Shown here: positions 8,766 to 18,932 of the stretch, piece by piece | Position numbering within the stretch: the first letter of the stretch is position 1 | How the letters are laid out: every line of letters starts with the position of its first letter | From: Flavobacteriales bacterium | GTDB lineage: Bacteria > Bacteroidota > Bacteroidia > Flavobacteriales_D > Crocinitomicaceae | Assembly: GCA_947463385.1 (NCBI GenBank) | Contig: CANHSL010000001.1 | Location: forward strand, 1 to 64,000 | Direction: 5' to 3' | DNA: 64,000 nucleotides | Made by a program: the position numbers and the translations under genes | Notes under the pieces: generated by a model | The model's database searches: none | What the model was told of the DNA's origin: nothing | The model's input: only the letters and a program-made list of their open reading frames with translations

Positions 8766-10087
8766 GGAATAGCCTGTTAATTGCCTTTCGTGAATTAAAA
8801 GAACGCTGGGATAACCGGTCGTTTCGGGCTATGTTGTTTTTGGGTCCCTTGTTGATTTTATCACTCATTTATTTGGTGCTTGAATCTGGGAACCAAGGCG
8901 TAACATCGATGAAGGTGCTCATTGCCGATCCAACGAATTTATTCGAAAATAAAATTGCTTCTAGGCCTTCAGAATCAGTGACTTATTTTTTCTATGATGA
9001 TTACATCGAATTTGAATCGTTTAAAAATAGTCCAAAATTCAAAGAATTTGATGCCTTGATCGAACTCAATGAAAAGGTGTTGATCAACAAAAAAGTATTT
9101 CTTTTTCATCGCCAAGAACCTAATTTACAGCTTAAAATGAAGCTCAAGTTCGAAGTGGAGCGCAGAATGGAGGAGGTGATGATTGAGCAATTTACGACCC
9201 TTGGGGTAGATGATTTCCGTAAAATTAAGCAACCCCTAAACATTGATTTTAGAAATGTAGATGACCCATATAATCAAGCGGATCAAGGCATCGCATGGGT
9301 TGGCTATTCTTTGGGTTACCTGATGATTTTCTTTATTGCGATTTTTGGTACGAACATTACAAAAAGCATAAACCGAGAGAAAACAAACCGAATTTCGGAA
9401 GTGATTCTTGCTAGCGTTAAAGCGCGTGAATTGATGTTGGGAAAGATTTTCGGGAATTTAATCGCTTCGTTTTTGCAGCTTTTTATATGGTTGCTGTTAG
9501 TGGGTATTGGATTGTGGCTGTTGCAGGCAGTTATAATTCCAGAATTATTTACCCCTGAACATTTAACGGGGGTTCAAGTGTCCGATCAGCAATTGAAGGA
9601 ATTAGGTATGCAGACGATTTCTCAAGAAAACAACAACCTAGACCTAATCTATCACCGCATTAATTACCTATGGGTGATTCCTAATTTTATTCTGTTCTTT
9701 CTTGGTACCTATTGGATCTTTGCCTCCTTCTTTACCATCATGGGGGCCATGAGTGGCGATGAGTCCGATGGCCAACAATTTTTAATTCCGATATGGATTT
9801 TATTAACCCTTACCATCTTTGCGGGCTATAATACACTTTCCTATCCCGAATCAGACCTTACCCAGTTCTTTAGCTTTTTCCCGTGGACATCCGGTATGGT
9901 TTCCATGATTAAAATTACCGTAGGTGTCACCGTGACTGAATACCTAGGAATTCTCTTCGCTTGGCTTATTCAAGTGTTGGTAGGTACAATTTTTATGCTT
10001 CTCGCTGCGCGTATTTTTAAACATGGCATTTTATCTTACAGCCACCGCTTTAGTGTCAAACTTTTCTTTGACTGGTTAAAGAAATAA
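8762..10087 (+). CDS. ABC-2 type transporter permease (NatB-like)
   Basis: A 441-residue membrane protein with one N-terminal helix (about 22-42), a periplasmic domain of about 135 residues, and a C-terminal bundle of five to six helices beginning near residue 178. The cytoplasmic segment INREKTNRISEVILASVKARELMLGKI after helix two is the coupling-helix region typical of NatB/ABC-2 permeases. It overlaps the ATPase gene by 4 nt and forms the membrane half of the same exporter. The substrate is unknown. Confidence 0.9.
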   Translation: MRNSLLIAFRELKERWDNRSFRAMLFLGPLLILSLIYLVLESGNQGVTSMKVLIADPTNLFENKIASRPSESVTYFFYDDYIEFESFKNSPKFKEFDALIELNEKVLINKKVFLFHRQEPNLQLKMKLKFEVERRMEEVMIEQFTTLGVDDFRKIKQPLNIDFRNVDDPYNQADQGIAWVGYSLGYLMIFFIAIFGTNITKSINREKTNRISEVILASVKARELMLGKIFGNLIASFLQLFIWLLLVGIGLWLLQAVIIPELFTPEHLTGVQVSDQQLKELGMQTISQENNNLDLIYHRINYLWVIPNFILFFLGTYWIFASFFTIMGAMSGDESDGQQFLIPIWILLTLTIFAGYNTLSYPESDLTQFFSFFPWTSGMVSMIKITVGVTVTEYLGILFAWLIQVLVGTIFMLLAARIFKHGILSYSHRFSVKLFFDWLKK

Positions 10088-10096
10088 ATCCCGCGC

Positions 10097-10999
10097 ATGA
10101 TCTCAGCTGGAATTGACTTGGGAACAAATACCTTTGATTTACTGATTGCTGATGTTTCAACTTCCGAATGGAAGGTATTGCATCAAGAGAAACAGTGGGT
10201 AGGACTTGGGGTTGATTTTTATGAAACCTCCTGTATTTCAGATCGAGCAAAAACTGCAGCGATAGCTTGTTTGAAGCAATTTCAAAACACGTGCCGCGCA
10301 TTCCACGTGGATAGCCTTAAAGCTGTCGGAACCAGCGCACTAAGAGATGCGTTGAATGGAATGGAATTCGTTAAAGCGCTGCATGATGAACTTGCTATCT
10401 CTGTTGAAATTATTTCCGGTGAACGAGAAGCTGAATTGGTTTTCCTTGGATTAAAATCCTTAAATAATTTCCCACGTAACGGATTGATTATGGATGTCGG
10501 GGGAGGAAGTACCGAATTGATCGCTTTTCAAGAGCTTCAGATATCGGGATTGAATTCATTGAACATTGGCGTGACGAGGTTGCTTGGGCAAACAGACATA
10601 AATCGCGTACTGACATCCCTTGATGTGGCTGCTTTCGAACGCTTGTTTAATGCTGAATTAAAGTTTAGTAAGCGCCATATCCCTGCGCTGGTCGGTAGCG
10701 CGGGTCCGTTCGAAACGTTTTATCAATTAATTTACAAGACGAACTTACCTTTCCGCTCATGTGTTCAGCTTCCAATGGAAGCGCTTTGTCCGCTCCTTGA
10801 TCAATTGATTTACAGCACCTATCAGCAACGGCTCACCATGGATGCTGTTCCAGAATTGAGGAAAAAATATCTGCACCTAGCGGCTTTGCAAATTAAATGG
10901 GTAATTCAAACCTTTTCTATTAATCAAGTTTTTGCAAGTTCTGCCGGCTTGTCTGATGGCCTTATTGCTGCTCAAAAATTGTCCGAAAAGTCAAATTAA
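10097..10999 (+). CDS. Ppx/GppA phosphatase family protein
   Basis: A 300-residue member of the ASKHA fold exopolyphosphatase/pppGpp phosphatase family. The phosphate-1 motif is AGIDLGTNTFDLLIAD at the N-terminus, VGTSALRDA and ISGEREAEL follow, and the glycine-rich phosphate-2 loop is MDVGGGSTELI near residue 135. It is a short form lacking the C-terminal HD domain of E. coli Ppx. It would hydrolyse polyphosphate or pppGpp; the sequence does not decide which. It starts 9 nt after the ABC permease and overlaps the convergent AlkB-like gene by 38 nt. Confidence 0.92.
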   Translation: MISAGIDLGTNTFDLLIADVSTSEWKVLHQEKQWVGLGVDFYETSCISDRAKTAAIACLKQFQNTCRAFHVDSLKAVGTSALRDALNGMEFVKALHDELAISVEIISGEREAELVFLGLKSLNNFPRNGLIMDVGGGSTELIAFQELQISGLNSLNIGVTRLLGQTDINRVLTSLDVAAFERLFNAELKFSKRHIPALVGSAGPFETFYQLIYKTNLPFRSCVQLPMEALCPLLDQLIYSTYQQRLTMDAVPELRKKYLHLAALQIKWVIQTFSINQVFASSAGLSDGLIAAQKLSEKSN

Positions 11000-11537
11000 T
11001 TCGCGGTTCAATCACCTTTGGTTCTTTGGGGATGCAATGCTTGTATTCATGCTGTGTATTACCGCCCATGAGCATTAAGGACCCATTGCCTAGTTTAATT
11101 GTATGCGCTTTGTCGCCTGTAATTGATTTCAATTTAAATGTTCGTTCAGCGCCAAAACTAACGGATGCAATCACTGGGTTTTTTCCAAGTTCTTTCTCGT
11201 TATCCGCATGCCATCCGTTGGAATCCATGCCGTTTCGGTAGAGATTAATTAGAACAGAATTATAGGTGTGGCCCGTTAGCTCTTCTACACGTTTCATTAT
11301 TTCAAAAAGCGGTTCTATGAAGGGACTTGCAGGTAATTCTTGTCCAGAGTACCGATAAGGTATCGGATGTATGCAATGGAACGATTCGAACCTGGGGGTT
11401 TTTAGTTGTTTACCAAACATATGAATCAATCCCTGCTTTAAGGACGTGAACGAGGCAAGTCTGTTGAAATAGTCCACCGATTCCGCTTCACTATAAATGG
11501 ATTCCCAGTAATAAATGTGTTCAGCAAGTGGAGTCAT
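10962..11537 (-). CDS. AlkB-like 2-oxoglutarate/Fe(II) dioxygenase
   Basis: A 191-residue protein of the AlkB family that oxidatively removes alkyl groups from nucleic-acid bases. The iron ligands are visible as HAD in GWHADNE (about residue 118) and the distal His in HEYKHCIPK. The 2-oxoglutarate-binding arginines lie in PRINLTFR near the C-terminus. The segment YNSVLINLYRNG before the HxD is also family-typical. It is closest in layout to AlkB homologs of the ALKBH2/3 type. The gene is divergent from mscS, and its tail overlaps the Ppx gene by 38 nt. Confidence 0.9.
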   Translation of the reverse strand: MTPLAEHIYYWESIYSEAESVDYFNRLASFTSLKQGLIHMFGKQLKTPRFESFHCIHPIPYRYSGQELPASPFIEPLFEIMKRVEELTGHTYNSVLINLYRNGMDSNGWHADNEKELGKNPVIASVSFGAERTFKLKSITGDKAHTIKLGNGSLMLMGGNTQHEYKHCIPKEPKVIEPRINLTFRTIFEQQ

Positions 11538-11570
11538 ATGGCGTTCATCAAGGAAACAGTAGAAAATTAC

Positions 11571-11578
11571 TACTTTTG
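11571..11578 (+). promoter_or_regulatory. TAnnTTTG promoter box for mscS-like gene
   Basis: TACTTTTG matches the Bacteroidota -7 consensus exactly and ends 19 nt before the ATG at 11598. A recognisable -33 TTG at the usual spacing is not evident. Confidence 0.5.
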
Positions 11579-11597
11579 AACAAAATTCAATGCATTT

Positions 11598-12383
11598 ATG
11601 AGCAAAGAGGATACGATTCTAGGATATAAATATGTGGATTTGCTGCATTACTTGGCTAATGTAGGCTTAAACATTCTAATTGCCTTGATAATTTTAGTTG
11701 TGGGTTTTTGGGTTTCCAATCGCCTGGGCAAAATGATTTCAGGCATCATGAAACGCCGTAACGTGGATGAAGGATTAACCTCGTTTGTCACGAGCGTCTC
11801 TGTTGTGTCTTCAAAAATTCTAGTGGTGTTAACTGCCATTAGTCAATTGGGTATTGCTATGACATCTTTTGTCACTGTGCTGGGGGCTGCAGGTATTGCT
11901 ATTGGTATGGCGTTTTCTGGTACCTTAAGTAATTTTGCAGGTGGAATTCTGATTTTGGTTGTCAAACCCTTCAAATTGCATGATACAATAACCGCGCTGC
12001 TTGTTACAGGCGAGGTAACAGATATTCAAATTTTTAATACCTACATTAAAACACCGGATAACAAAACCATCATTTTACCAAATGGTCCGCTCATTAATGG
12101 AACCATTATTAATTTCACCAAAGAAGGTAAGCGAAGAGTTGACATTATCTTTCCAATCAAATATGGCACGAACATTTCGGAAATTATTGATCAAACCCAA
12201 CAGGTAATAAATAAGCAGCCCTTAATTTTAAAAACTCCAGAAACCTTAATTTATTTAACAGATTTGGATATGAAATCAGCAAAGTTAAACGTGAATTGCT
12301 GGGTTAATACAACGGATTACGCCAAGGTAAATAAGGAGTTAACAAAAGAATTTTTTCAATGGCTAGAACCGATAGCGGATTAG
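11598..12383 (+). CDS. Small-conductance mechanosensitive channel (MscS family)
   Basis: A 261-residue MscS-type channel that opens under membrane tension to release solutes during hypo-osmotic shock. There are three transmembrane helices, at about residues 18-40, 65-85 and 90-125. The pore-lining third helix is Gly/Ala-rich (VLGAAGIAIGMAFSGTLSNFAGG). The cytoplasmic beta domain follows with KTPDNKTIILPNGPLING, a highly conserved MscS motif. Length and layout match the E. coli MscS class. The last 25 nt overlap the start of the hotdog thioesterase gene. Confidence 0.95.
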   Translation: MSKEDTILGYKYVDLLHYLANVGLNILIALIILVVGFWVSNRLGKMISGIMKRRNVDEGLTSFVTSVSVVSSKILVVLTAISQLGIAMTSFVTVLGAAGIAIGMAFSGTLSNFAGGILILVVKPFKLHDTITALLVTGEVTDIQIFNTYIKTPDNKTIILPNGPLINGTIINFTKEGKRRVDIIFPIKYGTNISEIIDQTQQVINKQPLILKTPETLIYLTDLDMKSAKLNVNCWVNTTDYAKVNKELTKEFFQWLEPIAD

Positions 12384-12805
12384 CATTAATCAAAGAATAC
12401 GACCAAAAAAATGCGTTTGCAAGGTCACTTGGGCTTTCGTTGAATGTCATAGGTGATGGGGTGGTTACGTATACCTTAACCGTGGAAGACGACCATTTGG
12501 CTACGCCTGGTTTTGCCCATGGTGGGGTGCTAACAACCTTGTTGGATGCGACAATGGGGGCCGGGGCTTTAACGCTTGTTGCTGATGAGGGCTTGGTCGT
12601 GTCTACGATCGAAATGCAAGTGAATTTTATTCAAGCAGCAACCTTAAACGAACGTATTATTGCCACATCAACGGTGGTGAGAAAAGGAAAAAAAGTTATC
12701 TTTATGCGCGCAGAAATTCGGAATGAACAAAATAAATTGATTGCTGTTTCAAACGGTTCATTTTATCCATTTAAAGCCGAAAAAGCGGGTTATACATTAA
12801 ATTAA
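12359..12805 (+). CDS. PaaI-like hotdog-fold acyl-CoA thioesterase
   Basis: A 148-residue hotdog domain. The motif GFAHGGVLTTLLDATMG (around residues 50-66) is the PaaI/YbgC-like active-site helix, and ISTIEMQVNFIQAA forms the following strand. Such enzymes hydrolyse acyl-CoA thioesters, typically aryl- or medium-chain forms. The only nearby ATG at 12359 puts the first 25 nt inside the mscS-like gene, consistent with coupled translation; a shorter start is not available before the fold begins. Confidence 0.85.
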   Translation: MARTDSGLALIKEYDQKNAFARSLGLSLNVIGDGVVTYTLTVEDDHLATPGFAHGGVLTTLLDATMGAGALTLVADEGLVVSTIEMQVNFIQAATLNERIIATSTVVRKGKKVIFMRAEIRNEQNKLIAVSNGSFYPFKAEKAGYTLN

Positions 12806-12811
12806 ATACCT

Positions 12812-13726
12812 ATGTTAATAACAATTCTCTTATTGATTTTTACGGTTGTTGTCTTACCAATCGTTTCCTTTTATTTCGGAACCCCGCTATCGGATATACA
12901 ACACAGTATTTTGGTGGACCACATGGTATACGTGGTTGGGGCAGTGGTTGCGTATTGTTTTCTCGTTGGAGAATTAACCCGCAATAATTCGCAGGTAGAT
13001 AAATTATGGAGTATTGTTCCAATTTACTATGTGTGGCATATGGCTGCAGTAGCTGGATTCCCTGATCGCATGGTACTTATGGCGATCTTAGTTTCCATTT
13101 GGGGCATCCGCTTAACGTACAATTTCGCCCGGAGAGGTGCTTACACCTGGAGATTTTGGGCAGGCGAAGAGGATTATCGTTGGGAAATTCTTAGAAAACG
13201 CCCAGGGTTTTCGAATAAAATAGTTTGGGCTCTTTTTAATTTCTTCTTCATTAGTGCCTATCAAAATGTACTAATTTTCTTATTTACAGTTCCAATTGTT
13301 ACAGCCGTTGGTAATAAACCCCTCGGGATTTGGGATGCAATCCTCGCAGCAATTTATTTACTTTTCGTTGGGGTAGAGTATGTGGCAGATCAACAACAAT
13401 GGGTGTTTCAGCAAGAAAAATACCGTCGAATCAATGCGGGAGAGCCCTTAGGTGAGTACGCACATGGGTTCGTGAGAACAGGACTATGGGGCATGGTTCG
13501 TCATCCAAATTACGCCATGGAACAAAGCGTTTGGATTGTTTTCTACTTATTCTCGGTTGTAGCTACTGGCGAATGGGTAAACTGGTCAATCGCAGGTTGC
13601 GTTCTGTTGGTAATTCTATTCAAAGGGAGTTCCGATTTTTCTGAGGAAATTTCAGCAGAAAAATATCCAGAGTATAAGGAATATCAAAAACGTGTGCCTC
13701 GGTTTATTCCCTTTACCAAGTTTTAA
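12812..13726 (+). CDS. DUF1295 family membrane protein (steroid 5-alpha-reductase-like)
   Basis: A 304-residue polytopic membrane protein with about seven helices. The C-terminal motif GLWGMVRHPNYAMEQSVW (around residue 225) is the signature of DUF1295, a family related to steroid 5-alpha-reductase and isoprenylcysteine methyltransferase folds, where the RHPNY block contributes to NAD(P)H or SAM-type cofactor binding. The reaction is not known. It follows the thioesterase after 6 nt and overlaps the convergent MerR gene by 14 nt. Confidence 0.82.
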   Translation: MLITILLLIFTVVVLPIVSFYFGTPLSDIQHSILVDHMVYVVGAVVAYCFLVGELTRNNSQVDKLWSIVPIYYVWHMAAVAGFPDRMVLMAILVSIWGIRLTYNFARRGAYTWRFWAGEEDYRWEILRKRPGFSNKIVWALFNFFFISAYQNVLIFLFTVPIVTAVGNKPLGIWDAILAAIYLLFVGVEYVADQQQWVFQQEKYRRINAGEPLGEYAHGFVRTGLWGMVRHPNYAMEQSVWIVFYLFSVVATGEWVNWSIAGCVLLVILFKGSSDFSEEISAEKYPEYKEYQKRVPRFIPFTKF

Positions 13727-14063
13727 GCGAAATTAAACGCTCTTTAATCGATTCTAGTCGATCGATCAACTCTTGATGTTTCTTTTGTTTATTAAGCGCT
13801 GTCGTGGGTTTGTTTAGCTTAAGCTGTTGCTTTGCTCCCTCTAAGGTGAATCCTTGAATTTTCACCAATTGATACACGTGGTTTATTAATGCAATTTCTT
13901 TAATGCCATACATGCGATTGCCCTTTGCATTTTTTTTGCCCACTTGAAAGTCAAATTCCTTTTCCCAAAAACGCAATAAGGAAGCATTGACATCGAGCAT
14001 TTTTGCTAACTCTCCAATGGAATAATATAGTTTCGTGAGTTTGGAAATATCAATTTCTGCCAT
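13713..14063 (-). CDS. MerR-family transcriptional regulator
   Basis: A 116-residue protein with a MerR winged helix-turn-helix at residues 12-80: YSIGELAKMLDVNASLLRFW is the recognition helix region and GNRMYGIKEIALINHV the wing and second pair, followed by a short coiled-coil dimerisation helix to the end. It has no C-terminal sensor domain, so it resembles the short, effector-free MerR proteins found in most Bacteroidota. Its target may be its own promoter or the divergent NlpC gene 44 nt away; that is inference from position. Confidence 0.88.
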   Translation of the reverse strand: MAEIDISKLTKLYYSIGELAKMLDVNASLLRFWEKEFDFQVGKKNAKGNRMYGIKEIALINHVYQLVKIQGFTLEGAKQQLKLNKPTTALNKQKKHQELIDRLESIKERLISLKTW

Positions 14064-14107
14064 GCCAAGAGGTAAAGTGTTTTCAAAAATAGTTATAATT
14101 TCGTAGG

Positions 14108-14662
14108 ATGAGAGTCTCGCTCATTTTTTGTCTTTTTTTCCTTGGAAGTTATTCGGCTGGATTCGGACAAGTGATTAAGGACAGCCTTGCGGTCCTACCT
14201 ACCGATAGTCTTGTTAAGCCAACGAAAGATTCAAGCGTAGTTAATGACAAAGTCGCATCCATTATTTCTTTTGCTAAAACGTTTTTAGGAACCCCGTATC
14301 ATTGGGGAGGCACCACGCCTTCTGGCTTTGATTGCTCCGGTTTTATTAATTACATTTTTGGATCCTTTGGTTTTTCTTTAGTAAGAACAAGTTATAGCCT
14401 GGCGGAATTAGGAGAAACTGTTACCTTGAGTGAAATACAGCCTGGAGATTTGATGTTTTTTAGAGGGAGTAGCAATTCAGGGGGAGTAGGTCACGTAGGA
14501 ATGGTGATTGAAGTTACCCCAGATGCCATTAACTTTATCCATTCTTCTACCAATAAAGGAGTGACAATAAATAATTTTAAGACAAGTAAGTATTATATTT
14601 CCCATTATGTGAAGTCTAAACGCCTAGATTACGGAGTTTCAAAACAAGTTAAAAAGAATTAA
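14108..14662 (+). CDS. Exported NlpC/P60 (C40) peptidoglycan peptidase
   Basis: A 184-residue exported cell-wall hydrolase. A signal peptide covers about residues 1-21 (ending AGFGQ), followed by a 30-residue Ser/Thr/Asp linker and the NlpC/P60 domain. The catalytic Cys76 is in PSGFDCSGFINYIFG, the His is in VGHVGMVIE, and the third polar residue is in NFIHSS. It would cleave D-gamma-glutamyl-diaminopimelate bonds in peptidoglycan stems in the periplasm. One nucleotide separates it from the YhhQ gene. Confidence 0.93.
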   Translation: MRVSLIFCLFFLGSYSAGFGQVIKDSLAVLPTDSLVKPTKDSSVVNDKVASIISFAKTFLGTPYHWGGTTPSGFDCSGFINYIFGSFGFSLVRTSYSLAELGETVTLSEIQPGDLMFFRGSSNSGGVGHVGMVIEVTPDAINFIHSSTNKGVTINNFKTSKYYISHYVKSKRLDYGVSKQVKKN

Positions 14663-14663
14663 A

Positions 14664-15350
14664 ATGAATTTTGATCGTAAAACATGGCTTTTTATCATCT
14701 TATCCGGTTTATTTGTAACGAATGCGGTTACCGCAGAATTGATAAGCAATAAGTTAATTTCAATTCCCATTCAAGGTGATTTCTTGGGGCTAAAGTTTGG
14801 TCCATTTGTTACTGTGATTGGTATTTTACCCTGGCCTTTTGTTTTTTTATTAACGGATCTTTTGAATGAGTTCTATGGGTATAAGACAGTAAGAAAACTC
14901 TCGTGGATTACCTCGGGTTTAATCTTATACTGTTTCCTCATTGTTGGTGTTTCACTTAAAATTCCTGCAGTTGAATTGCCTGGCACCTCGCTGGCTGATG
15001 ATAAATCGTATACCATGGTTTTCGGTCAGGCCCAAATGGTTATTGTTGGTAGTATTATCGCCTTTTTATTGTCGCAGCTCATGGACGCCTATTTATTTAG
15101 TTGGATTAAATCTAAAACAGGAGATAAATACATTTGGTTGCGCAGCACCGGTAGTACCGTGATTTCTCAATTGGTAGATTCCTATGTGGTCCTCTTTATT
15201 GGATTTGTCATCACCGGGAATATGAGTTTTCAAGATTATTTAGTTATTGCTCCAACAAATTATGTCTTGAAGTTGTTAATTGGAGTAGCGCTAACGCCAT
15301 TAATTTATGCAGGTCATTTCTCCGTTCGTAAATATCTATCAAAAGCTTAA
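14664..15350 (+). CDS. Queuosine precursor transporter (YhhQ/VUT family)
   Basis: A 228-residue inner-membrane protein with six to seven helices. The segments [15 protein letters not shown] near the start, [18 protein letters not shown] and [18 protein letters not shown] are conserved in the YhhQ (VUT, DUF165) family, which imports the queuosine precursors preQ0 or preQ1 for tRNA modification. It overlaps the 5' end of the methionine sulfoxide reductase gene by 44 nt in another frame. No queuosine biosynthesis genes are nearby. Confidence 0.9.
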   Translation: MNFDRKTWLFIILSGLFVTNAVTAELISNKLISIPIQGDFLGLKFGPFVTVIGILPWPFVFLLTDLLNEFYGYKTVRKLSWITSGLILYCFLIVGVSLKIPAVELPGTSLADDKSYTMVFGQAQMVIVGSIIAFLLSQLMDAYLFSWIKSKTGDKYIWLRSTGSTVISQLVDSYVVLFIGFVITGNMSFQDYLVIAPTNYVLKLLIGVALTPLIYAGHFSVRKYLSKA

Positions 15351-16356
15351 GCAGCTGTTTTTATGCGCCTTGGTTTTACTCTTAAATGCCTGTTCATTTT
15401 CTCAATCTAATAACCCGATGGACTCAACTGAAGAACTGGAAAAATTCGGAGATAAGCTTCTCCCTAAAAATGTGTGTCATGTCATTAAAGAAGGAGGTAC
15501 AGAACGTCCCTTTACAGGTAAATATGTATACCATAAAGCCAATGGAAATTATTGCTGTATAGGCTGTGATGCACCCTTGTTTTCAAGTACAACGAAATTT
15601 GATTCAGGTTCCGGTTGGCCAAGTTTTTATGATGTTATTGAAAGTGGTTCAATCAAAGAAGTGAAGGATCTTTCCTACGGAATGGAGCGAATTGAAATTC
15701 GTTGTGCAAAATGCGACGCACACCTTGGACATGTATTTGAGGATGGTCCAAAACCAACAGGGTTAAGGTATTGTGTAAACTCTGTTTCCTTAGATTTTAA
15801 GCCAGTTGATGATGGGGTGGAAACGGAGGAAATCACACTTGGTGCGGGGTGCTTTTGGTGCGTAGAAACCTGTTTTAAAGAATTAGAAGGAGTCATTGAG
15901 GTTTATCCAGGATATGCCGGAGGAAAAACCCTTAATCCAACCTATGAGCAAGTTTGCAGTGGAACAACCGGTCATGCTGAAGTTGCCCGCATTGTTTTTG
16001 ATCCTAAAATAATCTCTGTAAACGAATTGCTTGAGTTGTTTTGGTGGATTCATGATCCTACGCAATTGAATCGACAAGGAAATGACATTGGAACACAATA
16101 CCGCAGTGTTATTTTTTATCACAACGAGGCCCAAAAAGAAATTGCCGCTGCATATCTAAAGAAATTAGAAAAGGAAAAAGTATGGGATAAACCTATTGTT
16201 ACAGAACTTACCGAATTGAACAATTTTTATCGTGCAGAACAGTATCACCATGATTATTTTAACCAACATCCAGAGAATCAATACTGTCAGTTTGTGGTTA
16301 AACCTAAGGTGGAAAAATTCAGAAAAATCTTTAAAGAAAAACTGAAAAGCAATTAA
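15307..16356 (+). CDS. Bifunctional methionine sulfoxide reductase, MsrB-MsrA fusion lipoprotein
   Basis: A 349-residue fusion. An N-terminal lipoprotein signal ends at Cys29 (LLLNACS). The MsrB domain (about 40-165) carries the zinc pairs CCIGC and CAKC, and the catalytic Cys is in LRYCVNS. The MsrA domain (about 175-345) has the catalytic GAGCFWC block, YAGG and a YHHDYF segment. The protein should reduce both R- and S-methionine sulfoxide in envelope proteins from a lipid anchor. The start is uncertain: the first ATG lies 44 nt inside the YhhQ gene, but no later ATG preserves the signal peptide. The reading frame meets the convergent T9SS gene, overlapping by 4 nt. Confidence 0.92.
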   Translation: MQVISPFVNIYQKLKQLFLCALVLLLNACSFSQSNNPMDSTEELEKFGDKLLPKNVCHVIKEGGTERPFTGKYVYHKANGNYCCIGCDAPLFSSTTKFDSGSGWPSFYDVIESGSIKEVKDLSYGMERIEIRCAKCDAHLGHVFEDGPKPTGLRYCVNSVSLDFKPVDDGVETEEITLGAGCFWCVETCFKELEGVIEVYPGYAGGKTLNPTYEQVCSGTTGHAEVARIVFDPKIISVNELLELFWWIHDPTQLNRQGNDIGTQYRSVIFYHNEAQKEIAAAYLKKLEKEKVWDKPIVTELTELNNFYRAEQYHHDYFNQHPENQYCQFVVKPKVEKFRKIFKEKLKSN

Positions 16357-18932
16357 CGCACTAAGGTCACGTGACCTACTTCCATGATTTTCTCGTCGTT
16401 GTTTAAGGTCTTGAAAATTATTTTCCAAGTATAAACTCCATCAGGAGCCCTTCCGCCTTTTTTACCGGTAGAGCCGTCCCAACCAAATTTTACATTGCGC
16501 GTCTCGTAAACTAGTTCACCCCAACGGTCGAAGATATACATCACAAACTCATACGGATCATATCCTGAAAAGAATACCGGTTTGAATGCTTGGTTGTATT
16601 GATCCCCGTCCGGTGTAAACGTGTTGGGAACCCAATATATCACCTCTTCACCCGTACAATCTTCCAGTACTTCGATTAACAGGGTATCGCTTCCTTGGCA
16701 ACCGGCATTGTTTGTTCCAGTCACAATTAATTCGTTCGTTCCTACGCCTGGCATATATGCCATTCCATTGCCAACAGGTACATTCCAAACATATGAGTTA
16801 GCGCCGGTTGCGTTCAGTTGAACCGCATTTCCAAAACAAACAACTTTATCCGGACCAGCATCAATTGCAGGACTTTGTGAGATGGTAATTAAAAAATTAT
16901 CAATCCCAGGACATACCGCGGCAGGAGATGTGTAAGTCACTAAATAACTACCAATGGACGAGGTTGATAAATCAATGTTCCCAGTCACAGGGTCAATGGT
17001 TATACCTGGACCTGCGCTTACTGTACCTCCCAAGGTTCCACCAATGGTAGCAATGGGATTCGGGTCCGTTAAACAATATACTGAGTCGGGATAAGTGATT
17101 GTTGCCGGTTCAGGACCGGTATAGTTTCCAGTGAACGGATAAGTACAGCCAGCATCATCTGTAATCGTAAATCCAAACGGACCGGATGCAGTAAGGTTAT
17201 TCATAATAATATTACCGCCATTTGTGGTCGTGTTTACAGCAAATCCGGCAGTGGCGGGAATAGGGTTTGATCCAGTGAATTGTGTCCCATTCAATGAAGG
17301 TGATCCACCATTCACGGTAATTGTGGCCGTAGTATTGGCACAATTTGAAGTATACGTTGTAGTTACATCTGGTAAGTATTGAACCGCAATTGGGTCACCT
17401 AAATCGTAACATTGTAACGCAGGCAATACAACATAACTATAAATTCCATTTACAATACTATACATTGTAATCGGAACAAAATACACGGTATTGTCGGTGA
17501 ATGTTCCTGCAGGGAATGAGTTAATGAAGGATAGGTCGTTAACATCAGTTAAGTTTCCATCGTTGGTAACAACCCCAACGAAACATGGGTCATCAGGAAT
17601 ATCCAAGCCTTGTTGACCGGCTAACACAGGTGTTAAGGCAACTGTCGGTGGACAAGAATAGGCCAGCCAAACAATGCCCGGGTCATAAGGTGGTGCTGTT
17701 GGGTCATAATTCGGATCATTTGGATTCGTAGCGCCTGGAATTTCAGCCGGCACACTAAAATTATTATTTGTGGTAATGCTGAATTGATCTCCAAAGCAAA
17801 CTTTGTTGATAGCAGGCATCCCTTGAAGTGTAGTGGTAAATGTTCCCATCATTGCATTGCAATTACATTGAGGAGGAGTTGGGTAGGTCAAGGTTGCCGT
17901 ACAGCTTGGGTCAGCGGAAAATGTTGCAGTAACCACACAGGTATTGCCGTTGGCAGATCCGGTTAGACTAAAGTTAGCTGAACCGCCGAATGGGGCATTA
18001 AATACTTGCGAACCTCCACAGGAATTGGATAGTGTTAGAGTTCCTGATGCAGGGGCATTGGTGAAATTTATTGTTCCGGTAATGGTATATTGGTTGGTTG
18101 CCGGATCACAGTTTGTAATGTTTCCCGTGAAGTTGCCAAACGAACACGGGGTTGCGTTGCAAGGCGCGGGGGCCGTATAGTTTTGTGAGGTATTACAATT
18201 GGCATTAGCCGAGAAAACGGCAGTTACTAAACAGTTTGCACCATTCGCGTTTAAACCCGTTAGGTTATAATTAATTACACTACCAAAAGGAGCATTAAAT
18301 ACTTGAGGTGCACCGCCACAATTGCTGCTTATCGTTAATGTACCAGAATTTGGCGGGTTATTTATATTCAAGGTACCACTAACAGCGTAGAGGTTATTGT
18401 TGCAGGGGCCGGGTGTCGCGGTAAATCCAGTAACTCCGCATACAAAAGAACAATCAGCCGAACCAGTTCCACCCGTTTGAGAAAAACTAATCGTCCCGGG
18501 TGTGTTTGCAAAATTGGTTAAAAGTAAAATATAGAATTGACCCACTTGTGCATTGGGAATCGAGGCGGTCTCTTGTGCTGCAGGAGAATAACTACAATCT
18601 ATAGCCGAACCAACAGGGAATGTCCCACCTCCACAACCCGCTGCCAAGGAATTATAGGGTCCCCACAACGCGAAATCTACATCGATTCCAGAGCCTGCTC
18701 CCGTTTGCTGACTAATACTAAAGGTCATCGGACCGTTCTGGTCGATTTCCATAAAATACCATACAGGATTGGGTGTGGTCCCTAAGCATCCAACAGAACC
18801 TAAATCTTGTACGTTAGTACTGTTCGGAAAGGAATAATTGGTGCCAGTACAAAACGGATTCGCTTGATTGCATTGAGCCTGCGAATTAAGGAGTAATCCA
18901 AAAAGAAAAAATATTAGGAGAAACTTTTTCAA
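16353..18932 (-). CDS. Large secreted protein with T9SS type B (gliding-associated) sorting domain
   Basis: About 859 residues. A signal peptide ([19 protein letters not shown]) follows a TTG start at 18932, whose TTGA overlaps the upstream stop; an alternative TTG at 18956 adds eight residues. Early domains include a lectin-like N-terminal region. Then come two copies of an approximately 80-residue module (each containing SGTLT, CGG, VFNAPFG and a NxC-V-TA-FSA pattern, around residues 175-355), Ig-like strands with [11 protein letters not shown]-type repeats, and the C-terminal CHU_C/gliding-associated domain ([33 protein letters not shown]). This directs export by the type IX system, with likely attachment through PorV/SprF-type partners. 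The function is probably adhesive; that part is inferred. Confidence 0.85.
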   Translation of the reverse strand: MKKFLLIFFLFGLLLNSQAQCNQANPFCTGTNYSFPNSTNVQDLGSVGCLGTTPNPVWYFMEIDQNGPMTFSISQQTGAGSGIDVDFALWGPYNSLAAGCGGGTFPVGSAIDCSYSPAAQETASIPNAQVGQFYILLLTNFANTPGTISFSQTGGTGSADCSFVCGVTGFTATPGPCNNNLYAVSGTLNINNPPNSGTLTISSNCGGAPQVFNAPFGSVINYNLTGLNANGANCLVTAVFSANANCNTSQNYTAPAPCNATPCSFGNFTGNITNCDPATNQYTITGTINFTNAPASGTLTLSNSCGGSQVFNAPFGGSANFSLTGSANGNTCVVTATFSADPSCTATLTYPTPPQCNCNAMMGTFTTTLQGMPAINKVCFGDQFSITTNNNFSVPAEIPGATNPNDPNYDPTAPPYDPGIVWLAYSCPPTVALTPVLAGQQGLDIPDDPCFVGVVTNDGNLTDVNDLSFINSFPAGTFTDNTVYFVPITMYSIVNGIYSYVVLPALQCYDLGDPIAVQYLPDVTTTYTSNCANTTATITVNGGSPSLNGTQFTGSNPIPATAGFAVNTTTNGGNIIMNNLTASGPFGFTITDDAGCTYPFTGNYTGPEPATITYPDSVYCLTDPNPIATIGGTLGGTVSAGPGITIDPVTGNIDLSTSSIGSYLVTYTSPAAVCPGIDNFLITISQSPAIDAGPDKVVCFGNAVQLNATGANSYVWNVPVGNGMAYMPGVGTNELIVTGTNNAGCQGSDTLLIEVLEDCTGEEVIYWVPNTFTPDGDQYNQAFKPVFFSGYDPYEFVMYIFDRWGELVYETRNVKFGWDGSTGKKGGRAPDGVYTWKIIFKTLNNDEKIMEVGHVTLVR

